DNA from: Saccharothrix saharensis
GTDB taxonomy: Bacteria; Actinomycetota; Actinomycetes; Mycobacteriales; Pseudonocardiaceae
DNA length: 64,000 nucleotides
NCBI RefSeq assembly: GCF_006716745.1
Contig: NZ_VFPP01000001.1
Span: forward strand, 868,001 to 932,000
Direction: 5' to 3'
A program made the translations under genes and the position numbers. A model generated the notes under the pieces. It was given only the letters and a program-made list of their open reading frames with translations. It did no database searches and was not told where the DNA came from. Position 1 is the first letter of the stretch; every line of letters starts with the position of its first letter. Positions 46,876 through 54,691 of the stretch are shown here, piece by piece.

Positions 46876-48555
46876 TCAGGACCTCTCCAGGTAGCGGTGG
46901 ACCAGCGACACGGCCATCGCGCCGTCGCCGACCGCCGAGGCGACCCGCTTCACCGAGTCCGCGCGCACGTCACCGGCCGCGAACACGCCCGGAAGGCTGG
47001 TTTCCAGGTGGTAGGGCGGCCGGTCGAGGTCCCAGCCGTCGGGCATCGCGCCGTCGGCGACCAGGTCCGGCCCGGCCAGCACGAAGCCGCGTTCGTCCTG
47101 GTCCAGCGTGCCCGCCAGCCAGTCGGTGTGGGGTGCGGCGCCGATGAACGCGAACAGCCACGACGTGCGCACGGTCGTGGTCTCGCCGGTCTTGTTGTGC
47201 CGCAGCGTCACGGTCTCCAGGTGCTGCTCCCCCGTGCCGTCGACGACCTCGGTGCACGTGCGCACCTCGATGTTGTCCACCCGGGCGAGCTGTTCGACCA
47301 GGTAGTGCGACATGGACGTGGCCAGCGAGTCGCCGCGCACGACCAGCACGACGCGGCGGGCGTGCGCGGCGAAGTACAGCGCCGCCTGTCCCGCCGAGTT
47401 CGCCCCGCCGACCAGGTAGACGTCCTCGCCGGCGCAGGCGGGCCCCTCGGTGGTGGCCGCGCCGTAGAACACGCCCCGGCCGGTCAGCTCGGCGAGGCCG
47501 GGCGCGTCCAGCATCCGGTAGGACACGCCGGTGGCGAGGATGACGGTGTGCGCGGCCAGTTCGGTGCCGTCGTCCAGCCGCACCACCCGGGCCGCGCCGC
47601 GCGCCTCCAGGCCGACCACGTCGCACGCGGTCAGCACCTCGACGTCGAACTTCAGCGCCTGCCGGCGGGCCCGGTCGGTCAGCTGCTCGCCGGACACGCC
47701 GTCGGGGAAGCCGAGGTAGTTCTCGATCCGGCTGCTGGTGCCCGCCTGGCCGCCGGTGGCGCGCCGCTCGACGAGCACCGTGCGCAGCCCCTCCGAGCCG
47801 CCGTAGACCGCCGCGCCCAGCCCGGCCGGACCGCCGCCGACCACGATCAGGTCGTAGAAGTCGGTGGACGGCCGCGTGGACAGGCCGACGCGGGCGGCCA
47901 GCTCGGCGTCGGACGGCTGGACCAGTGTCTCGCCGTCGGCGGTGACCACCACCGGCAGCCGCGCGCCGTCCTCGCCGCACGCGGTGAGCAGCCGGCCCGC
48001 CTCGGCGTCGCCGTCGTCCAGCGCGTGCCAGCGGAACGGGACGGAGTTGCGGGCCAGGAAGTCGCGGACCTCGTAGGACCGCGACGACCAGCGGTGCCCG
48101 ACGACCCGGACCTGCCGGACGGGCCCGCGGTCGGCCGCCGACCAGGCGCGCAGCAGGTCGTCCAGCACCGGGTACAGCTTCTCCTCCGGCGGGTCCCACG
48201 GCTTGAGCAGGTAGTGGTCGAGGTCGACGACGTTGATCGCGCGGATCGCCGCGTCGGTGTCGGCGTACGCGGTGAGCAGCACCCGCCGTGCGGCGGGGAA
48301 CAGGTCCATCGCGGCTTCCAGGAACTCGATGCCGCTCATGCCGGGCATGCGGTAGTCGGCCAGCAGCACCGCCACCTCCTCGCCGCGCAGCTTGATCTCG
48401 CGCACCGCGTCGAGCGCCTGCGGGCCCGACTCGGCGCGCACGATGCGGTACTTCTCGCCGTACTTGCGGCGCAGGTCGCGTGCCACGGACCGGGACACGC
48501 CCGGGTCGTCGTCCACGGTGAGGATCGAGGGCCTGGCGACCTGGGGTGTCGTCAT
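46876..48555 (-). CDS. Response regulator fused to a glutaredoxin-like and thioredoxin-reductase-like module
   Basis: A 559-residue fusion. Residues 1-125 are a receiver domain (D67 in LLADYRMPG). Residues about 146-225 look like a glutaredoxin/thioredoxin fold without a CxxC. Residues about 233-559 are an FAD/NADPH module like thioredoxin reductase (IVVGGGPAGLGAA, VYLVGGANSAGQAA). Where thioredoxin reductase has its CATC dithiol this protein reads GAATTEG, so the usual disulfide chemistry is lost. Output may be a redox reaction or a redox-controlled interaction rather than DNA binding. A GACAAT box ends 6 nt before the ATG, indicating a leaderless message. Confidence 0.87.
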   Translation of the reverse strand: MTTPQVARPSILTVDDDPGVSRSVARDLRRKYGEKYRIVRAESGPQALDAVREIKLRGEEVAVLLADYRMPGMSGIEFLEAAMDLFPAARRVLLTAYADTDAAIRAINVVDLDHYLLKPWDPPEEKLYPVLDDLLRAWSAADRGPVRQVRVVGHRWSSRSYEVRDFLARNSVPFRWHALDDGDAEAGRLLTACGEDGARLPVVVTADGETLVQPSDAELAARVGLSTRPSTDFYDLIVVGGGPAGLGAAVYGGSEGLRTVLVERRATGGQAGTSSRIENYLGFPDGVSGEQLTDRARRQALKFDVEVLTACDVVGLEARGAARVVRLDDGTELAAHTVILATGVSYRMLDAPGLAELTGRGVFYGAATTEGPACAGEDVYLVGGANSAGQAALYFAAHARRVVLVVRGDSLATSMSHYLVEQLARVDNIEVRTCTEVVDGTGEQHLETVTLRHNKTGETTTVRTSWLFAFIGAAPHTDWLAGTLDQDERGFVLAGPDLVADGAMPDGWDLDRPPYHLETSLPGVFAAGDVRADSVKRVASAVGDGAMAVSLVHRYLERS

Positions 48556-48609
48556 GTCCACATTGTCGTTCGCGTCGGGACGGCGGGCGCACCCGGTTAC
48601 CCTCTGCTG

Positions 48610-51564
48610 GTGCTCGGCACCGTGCGGTTCGGCGTCCTGGGGCCGTTGCGGGTGGAACGCGACGGTGAGCCGGTGGCACTGGGCGGTCCCCGGCAGCGGG
48701 ACCTGGTGACGCTGCTGGTGCTGCGCGCGAACCGGTTCGTCAGCACCGAGTGGCTGGTCGACGCGTTGTGGGACGGCCGGCCGCCGTCCGGTGCGCAGGT
48801 CACCCTGCGCTCGTACGTCGCGGTGCTGCGCCGTGCCCTGGAACCGGAGCGGGGTCGGCGTGCGCCGGCCGAGCTGGTGCGCGGTCACACCGGTGGCTAC
48901 GAGTTGAGCGTGCCGCCGGACGCCGTGGACGCCGTCCGCTTCACGACCCTGGCCGGTCACGGCGCACGGGCGCTCGCCGAGGGCGGGTGGGAGGCGGCCG
49001 AGCGCCACTACGCCGACGCGCTGGCCCTGTGGCGCGGTGAGGTGGCCGCCGCCGACCTGAGCGCCGTGCGCCCGGACGCGGCACGGCTCGCGGAGGCCAG
49101 GACGGCGGCCGGCGAAGGCCGCTTCACCGCCGCGGTGGCGGCCGGTCGGCACCTGGCCGTGCTGCCGGAGCTGCGCCAGTTCGTGGCCGCCCACCCCGAC
49201 CGGGAGAACGCCCGCGCGCAGCTCATGCTGGCGCTGTACCGGGCGGGTCGGCAGACCGAGGCGCTGGCGGTGTACGACGAGGGCCGCCGGGTGCTGGCCG
49301 ACGAGCACGGCGTGGAGCCGGGCGGAGTGCTGCGCGACCTGCACCGGCGGGTCCTGACGCACTCGGTGCCGACGATCGCCGCCGCCGCGCCCGAGCGGCC
49401 GCCGGAGGTGGGGACCGGCCTGGTCGGCCGCGAGGAGGAGATCGACCTCCTGGGTGGCCTGCTCGGGGCGGCGGGCCGGACCGGCGGCCGGTTCGTCGCG
49501 ATCGTCGGCGAAGCGGGCATCGGCAAGACCAGCCTGGCCGGCGCCGTCGCCCGGCGGGCCACCGCCGCCGGTGTACCGGTCGTGTGGGGACGCTGCCCGG
49601 ACCTCGGCCACGCCCCGCCGTTCTGGCTGTGGACCCAGGTGGTGCGCGCCCTCGCGCCGCAGGCGGACGACCCGGCGCTGGCGGGCTTCCGCGACGGCCG
49701 CACGACCGGCACCGACATCGACCCCGGCGCCCGCTTCCGCACCTACGACGCCGTCTCGGCGCTGGTGCACGCCGCCGCCCGTCCCCGCGGCCTCGTCCTC
49801 GTGCTGGACGACCTGCACGCCGCCGACGCGGACTCGCTGCTCCTGCTGCGCTACCTGGCCACCACCGTCCACGCCTCCCGCGCCCTGGTGATCGCCACCC
49901 TGCGCCCGTACGAGCACGACCCGGCCCTGGTGGCCACGCTCGCCGACCTGGCCCGCAGCCCCGGCCACCGGCAGCTGAGACCGGCGGGCCTGGACGCCGA
50001 CGCGGTCGCCGCGCTGGTCCGCGAGCACACCGGCGCGCCCGCACCCGCCGAGCTGGTGCTCGACCTGCTCACCCGCACCGGCGGCAACCCGTTCTTCCTC
50101 ACCGAGCTGCTGACCTCCCCCGAAGGAACCGGCGCGCCGCCCCCGAGCGTGCGCGACACCGTCCGCCGCCGGCTGCACGCCCTCGACGAGGGCACCCGCG
50201 ACTGGCTGGACGTGCTGAGCGTCGCGGGCCGGGACCTGGACGTGGACCTGCTCGAAGCCGTGACGTCCGCCGAAGTCCGGCTCACCGGCCCGGTCACCCA
50301 CCTGGTCACCGAGCCCGCCGCCGGCGTGGTGCGGTTGCGGCACCCGCTGTTCGCCGAGGCCGCCTACGCCGACCTGTCCCCCACCCGTCGCGCGGACCTG
50401 CACGCCCGGCTCGCGGACACCGGCGGGGGCACCCTCACGCCGGCGGAACTGGCCCACCACTACGGACAGGCGCGCGGGCGGGAGGACGACCACCTGCGCT
50501 GGACCCTCGAAGCCGCCGACGACGCCACCCGCCGCCTCGCCTACGAGGACGCCCTGGCGCATCTGGACCGGGCCGCCGCCCTGCTCACCGAGCCCGAACG
50601 GGCGCTGGCCGTGCAACTGCACCGCACGTCGTTGCTCCAGATCACCGTGGGCATCGGCAGCGACGCGGTCGACTCCGCCGCGGCACGCGCCCGCGACCTG
50701 CTGGCGCTGGTGGAGCCCGGCACGGACGTGCGCCCCGCCCTGTGGGTGCTCGGTGAACTGGCCTGCAACCGCGCCGAGTTCGCCATCGCCGAAGACCTGG
50801 CGGGACGCCTCGCCGCGGCCGACGGCGTGATCGGCGCGGCGGGCCACTACCTGCTCGGCGTGGTCGGCTACTTCACCGGCCGCCTGGCCGAGGCCGAGGA
50901 CCACCTGACCGCCGCGATCGACCGGTTGGACCCGCACGACCTCGTCGGGCAGGTCGGTCGCCTGCCCACGCTCGCGACCCACGACTTCCGCGCCCTGGTG
51001 CGTTCCCTGCGCGGTGACGCGGACGCGGCACGCGCCGACCTCGCCGCCGCGCGCGCCCGGGCCGAACGCGCCGACGACCCGTACGGGCGGGCCAACGCCG
51101 CGTTGTTCACCGCGTGGACCGCGCTTCAGGAGCACGACGTCGCCGCCGCCCGGGCAGCCGCCCGCCGGTGCCGCGAGATCGGCGCGCGCCGGCACATGCC
51201 GCACTTCGTCACGACCGCCGACTTCGTCGCCGAGTGGGCCGCCGCGCGCGGCGGGGACGACAGCCGCCTCACCGCGCTGCGGGCGGCCCGCGAAGGCGTC
51301 CACCGGCTCGGCCTGCGCTCGACCCGCACCATCACCCTCGCCGCGATGGCGGACGCGCATCTGGTCGCCGGGGACCGGACCACCGCGGCGGCGTTGGCCG
51401 ACGAAGGTCTCGCGCTCGCGGACGAGGTCGGCGAACGGGTCGTCGCCGCCGAGCTGCACCGCGTGCGCGGCCTCGCCGTCGAGGACCCGGCCGACCTGGA
51501 CACCGGTGCGCGGCTGGCCGAGGCGCAGGGCGCGCACCTGGTGAGGGCGCGCTTCCCACGCTGA
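48610..51564 (+). CDS. AfsR/SARP-type regulator with ATPase and TPR-like regions
   Basis: A 984-residue regulator. Residues 1-100 are an OmpR-type winged helix, 100-260 a bacterial activation (BTAD) domain, then an AAA/NTPase with LVGREEEIDLL and Walker A GEAGIGKTS near residue 300, followed by a long helical region. The layout is that of AfsR-like SARP proteins that activate antibiotic genes. The GTG at 48610 follows a TACCCT box (48598-48603) by 6 nt, suggesting a leaderless message; a GTG 12 nt further in is an alternative. It shares a 54-bp divergent region with the response-regulator gene and precedes an FAD monooxygenase. Confidence 0.88.
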   Translation: MLGTVRFGVLGPLRVERDGEPVALGGPRQRDLVTLLVLRANRFVSTEWLVDALWDGRPPSGAQVTLRSYVAVLRRALEPERGRRAPAELVRGHTGGYELSVPPDAVDAVRFTTLAGHGARALAEGGWEAAERHYADALALWRGEVAAADLSAVRPDAARLAEARTAAGEGRFTAAVAAGRHLAVLPELRQFVAAHPDRENARAQLMLALYRAGRQTEALAVYDEGRRVLADEHGVEPGGVLRDLHRRVLTHSVPTIAAAAPERPPEVGTGLVGREEEIDLLGGLLGAAGRTGGRFVAIVGEAGIGKTSLAGAVARRATAAGVPVVWGRCPDLGHAPPFWLWTQVVRALAPQADDPALAGFRDGRTTGTDIDPGARFRTYDAVSALVHAAARPRGLVLVLDDLHAADADSLLLLRYLATTVHASRALVIATLRPYEHDPALVATLADLARSPGHRQLRPAGLDADAVAALVREHTGAPAPAELVLDLLTRTGGNPFFLTELLTSPEGTGAPPPSVRDTVRRRLHALDEGTRDWLDVLSVAGRDLDVDLLEAVTSAEVRLTGPVTHLVTEPAAGVVRLRHPLFAEAAYADLSPTRRADLHARLADTGGGTLTPAELAHHYGQARGREDDHLRWTLEAADDATRRLAYEDALAHLDRAAALLTEPERALAVQLHRTSLLQITVGIGSDAVDSAAARARDLLALVEPGTDVRPALWVLGELACNRAEFAIAEDLAGRLAAADGVIGAAGHYLLGVVGYFTGRLAEAEDHLTAAIDRLDPHDLVGQVGRLPTLATHDFRALVRSLRGDADAARADLAAARARAERADDPYGRANAALFTAWTALQEHDVAAARAAARRCREIGARRHMPHFVTTADFVAEWAAARGGDDSRLTALRAAREGVHRLGLRSTRTITLAAMADAHLVAGDRTTAAALADEGLALADEVGERVVAAELHRVRGLAVEDPADLDTGARLAEAQGAHLVRARFPR

Positions 51565-51623
51565 TCCCACAGAACTCCAACAGCGCTCCGCTGGCATGTC
51601 ACCCGACACCAGGAGGAGGACGC

Positions 51624-53093
51624 ATGGAGTTCGACGTCGTCGTAGTCGGGTGCGGGCCGGTCGGCGCGCTCACCGCCAACCTGCTCGGGGCCAGGGGCGT
51701 GCGAACCCTGGTGGTCGAACGCGACACCGCGCCGCACCGGCAGCCGCGCGCGTTCTCGTGCGACGACGAGGCGTTGCGGATCTACCAGCAAGCGGGTCTG
51801 CTCGACGAGGTCGCCGGGGACATGCACGCGCCGCGGCGGGCCGAGTACGTCAACGCCAAGGGCCGCGCGTTCGCCACCATCGCCCTGGACGAGGTCGACT
51901 TCGGCCTGGGCAGCGGTCCCCTGCACTTCTTCGACCAGCCACGCCTCGAAGCGGCCCTGCGCGCCGGGCTCGACCGGTTCCCGCACGTGGCGCTGCGCAC
52001 CGGCGTCGAGCTGGTGCGGCTGAGCCAGGACGACGAGGCCGCCACCGCCGTCCTGCGCGACCTCGACACCGGCGAGGAAACCCCGGTGCGCGCGAGGTAC
52101 GTGCTGGGGTGCGACGGTGCCCGCAGCACCACCCGGGTCGCGGCCGGCATCACGCTCACCGGCACGTCCTACGCCGAACCGTGGTTGGCGGTCTCCGGCG
52201 ACGTCGCGCCCGGTGCGGTGCGCGTGCCGCACACGACGTTCGTGTGCGACTGGCGGCGGCCCGCGTTCGTCTCCCCCGGCGCGTTCGACACCTACCGGCT
52301 GGAGTTCATGCTGCGCCCGGGCGAGGAGCCGGCCGCCATGACCGACCCCGCGACGGTCGCCCGGCTCGTCGCGCCCTACGTCGACCCGGACCGCTTCACC
52401 GTCACGCGTGCCGTGGTCTACACGTTCCACCACCTCGTCGCCGAGCGGTGGCGCGACCGGCGGGTGTTCCTGCTCGGTGACGCCGCCCACCAGATGCCGC
52501 CGTTCCTGGGGCAGGGCCTGTGCAGCGGGTTGCGCGACGCGGCGAACCTGACCTGGAAGCTCGCCCAGGCGCTGGGTCCGGGCGAGCACGACGCCCTGCT
52601 GGACAGCTACGAGGCCGAACGCCGCCCGCACACCGAGGCGATGGCCCGCACCAGCGTGCGGCTCGGCCGGGTTTTCCTCGTGCGCAACAGGTTCGCCGCG
52701 TTCGCGCGGGACGTGGTGCTGCGTGCCGTGCAGACGGTGCCGCGAGTGCGCCGCCTGGTGCGGCACTTCGAGTTCAAGCCGCTGCCCGCGCTGCCGGACG
52801 GGCGGGTGATGTTCCCCCAGCCGGAGGTGGTCGTCGGCGGCGTGCGGCGGCTGCTCGACGACGTGCTCGGGCCCGACTTCGCCGTGATCGGGCCGGACGT
52901 GGACACCGTGACCGCGCGGGACTGGTCCGGTCCTCGCGCGCGGTTCCTCCGGGTGGTGGCCGACGGGGCTCCCCGCACCGGGGACGACCTGGTGGACGTC
53001 ACGGGCACGCTCACCGACTGGTTCGCCCGCCACCGCACCGGCGCCGTCGTGCTGCGCCCGGACCGCTTCGTGCACACCGACCGGGTGCGGTGA
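51624..53093 (+). CDS. FAD-dependent aromatic hydroxylase (MhpA/PHBH-like)
   Basis: A 489-residue class A flavin monooxygenase. The FAD-binding GxGxxG is VVVGCGPVGALTA at the N terminus, with the DG motif GCDGARSTTR near residue 165 and the second FAD motif VFLLGDAAHQMPPFLGQG near 285. The C-terminal thioredoxin-like domain of the 3-(3-hydroxyphenyl)propionate hydroxylase group follows. It uses NAD(P)H and O2 to hydroxylate an aromatic or polyketide substrate. The ATG follows AGGAGGAGG. It lies 59 bp after the AfsR-type gene, which may control it. Confidence 0.88.
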   Translation: MEFDVVVVGCGPVGALTANLLGARGVRTLVVERDTAPHRQPRAFSCDDEALRIYQQAGLLDEVAGDMHAPRRAEYVNAKGRAFATIALDEVDFGLGSGPLHFFDQPRLEAALRAGLDRFPHVALRTGVELVRLSQDDEAATAVLRDLDTGEETPVRARYVLGCDGARSTTRVAAGITLTGTSYAEPWLAVSGDVAPGAVRVPHTTFVCDWRRPAFVSPGAFDTYRLEFMLRPGEEPAAMTDPATVARLVAPYVDPDRFTVTRAVVYTFHHLVAERWRDRRVFLLGDAAHQMPPFLGQGLCSGLRDAANLTWKLAQALGPGEHDALLDSYEAERRPHTEAMARTSVRLGRVFLVRNRFAAFARDVVLRAVQTVPRVRRLVRHFEFKPLPALPDGRVMFPQPEVVVGGVRRLLDDVLGPDFAVIGPDVDTVTARDWSGPRARFLRVVADGAPRTGDDLVDVTGTLTDWFARHRTGAVVLRPDRFVHTDRVR

Positions 53094-53197
53094 GCGCGCC
53101 GCTGCGCCGGAGCCCTGCGACGCTGCGGCAACGCCGGTGCCCGCGGCGACGACCTCCTGGTACATCGAGGGGCCCTGCCCCGCGAAGAGGTGGTCGG

Positions 53198-53434
53198 ATG
53201 GCGGTGTTGGTGCTGGCCGAGTTCGCGGTGTACGAGTCGCTGCGCGCGCTCGCCGAGGACCGGACCGTCGTGCTCATCACGCACCGGCTGGCCGGCGTCC
53301 GGCACGCCGACCGCATCCTGCTGCTGCACGACGGTGAGCTCGCCGAGGAGGGCACGCACGCCGAGCTGCTTGCCCTGGGCGGCCGGTACGCCGACCTGTA
53401 CGAGCTGCAAAGCCGGATGTACGCCGATGCCTGA
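53198..53434 (+). pseudogene. C-terminal fragment of an ABC exporter ATPase
   Basis: A 78-residue frame that matches only the end of an ABC half-transporter: VLITHRLAGVRHADRI (H-loop) and LAEEGTHAELLALGGRYADLYELQ. Walker A, signature and Walker B are all missing, so it cannot be a functional ATPase. It starts at an ATG after a plausible AGAGG but is most likely a deletion remnant. Its end overlaps the start of the next remnant. Confidence 0.8.
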
Positions 53435-54084
53435 GCTGGTCGGGCCGGACGACCCCCGGTACGCGTGGTCGCGCAGTCGGTTCGTCGGCCGACCGCACGA
53501 GGTGCTGCCACGCGAGGTCGCCCGCTGCTCCTCGGCCGCCGACGTGGTCGCCGCGCTCGCGCCGGCCCGTGACCGCGGGTGGCCGTTCGCGGTCCGGGGC
53601 GGCGGGCACAGCAACGCGGGCCACTCCAGCACGACCGGCCTCCTGCTCGACCTCACGCCCTCGGACGGGATCGACGTCACCGGCGATCTCGTCGTGGTCG
53701 GCGGTGGTGTCCGGATCGGACGGTTGTCCGAGGCGTTGGCGAAGGCGGGTCGGCTGGTCCCGGTCGGGTCGTGCCCGTCGGTCGGCGTGGTCGGCGCGGC
53801 GCTGGGCGGCGGGTTCGGCTGCCACGGCCGGCTGCACGGGCTCACGTGCGACGCTCTGGTGTCGGCCGAGGTCGTGCTGGCGTCCGGCCGGGTCGTGACG
53901 GCGTCGGAGACCGAGGAGCCCGACCTGTTCTGGGCGTTGCGCGGCGCGGGCGGCGGCAACTTCGGCGTGGTGACCCGGCTGGCTGACCGCGTACTACGGG
54001 GCGAACGCGGACCGCCTGCGCGCGGTGAAGGCGCGTTACGACCCCGACGGCGCCTTCGTGTTCGCCCAGTCGATCCCCGGCTGA
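53427..54084 (+). pseudogene. Internally deleted, frameshifted BBE-like FAD-linked oxidase
   Basis: The N-terminal half reads as a berberine-bridge-enzyme-like oxidase: FAVRGGGHSNAGH has the His that can bind FAD covalently, then GAALGGGFGCHGRLHG and [19 protein letters not shown]. The sequence then jumps, in another frame, to the family's C-terminal BBE end ([25 protein letters not shown]) with stop at 54084. About 200 residues of the middle are missing, so the product is not functional. Confidence 0.8.
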
Positions 54085-54088
54085 GCGG

Positions 54089-54502
54089 TCAGTCGTCCGC
54101 GAGGTCGACGTCGGCGAGGTCGTCCACCCCGACCACGTCCTCGTCGTGGAACACGACCACCACTCCCAGCTCGGTGAAGCCGGGCACGCGGACCTCGGCG
54201 AACCGGACCAGCCAGTCCCGGCCGGGGTGGAAGGTGAACTCCGGCTCGGCCACCGCGCCCGGTCCGTAGCCGGGGTGCTCGCGCAGGTGGTCGGCCGCGG
54301 CCTCGTGCGCGACGGCCAGCAGCCGCGCGCGGTCGTGCAGGACCGAGCCGATGAACGCCAGGTCGAGGTCGGCGGTGGTGGCCGGGTGCTCCACCAGCAC
54401 GCTCACCGCCGTGTCCGCGACGGTCGCGTTCCAGCACGCCACCCCGTCGGGGACGTGGTCCACCGGCGTCAGCTCGCCGAAACCGGGAATCGTGATCGTC
54501 AC
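54089..54502 (-). CDS. Conserved-looking hypothetical protein, 137 aa
   Basis: A 137-residue acidic cytosolic protein with good codon structure and no recognised domain. It has regular strand-like segments (VSVLVEHPATTADLDLAF, PGFTELGVVVVFHDEDVVG) and a very acidic end. The GTG start has GGATCG nearby, a weak ribosome site. It is convergent with the oxidase remnant and divergent from the GH3 gene. It could be related to uncharacterised DUF2262-like or regulatory proteins, but I cannot confirm this. Confidence 0.6.
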   Translation of the reverse strand: MTITIPGFGELTPVDHVPDGVACWNATVADTAVSVLVEHPATTADLDLAFIGSVLHDRARLLAVAHEAAADHLREHPGYGPGAVAEPEFTFHPGRDWLVRFAEVRVPGFTELGVVVVFHDEDVVGVDDLADVDLADD

Positions 54503-54611
54503 CCGGCGATCCTATGCGCCGCTCCCGGACGCGACCGGAACGGGGCCGCCGGGGTCGCGAGAACCGGTCCGCCGTTGTCTTGACGGCGGCACGGCGGTGA
54601 AGTTCGCTGTG

Positions 54612-54625
54612 GGAGAGCGCTCTCC
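54612..54625. promoter_or_regulatory. LacI-type operator GGAGAGCGCTCTCC
   Basis: A perfect 14-bp palindrome with the central GAGCGCTC typical of actinomycete LacI-family sugar repressors such as CebR. A TTGACG (54580-54585) with a weak -10 (TTCGCT, 54603-54608) lies just upstream, so the operator covers the start region of the GH3 gene at 54692. No LacI gene is in the window. Confidence 0.65.
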
Positions 54626-54691
54626 AAGAGTTCGTCGACGATCCGCGGCCGGCGGCACACCGGCCGCGGGTCACCCCTGCCTGGAGTCGCC

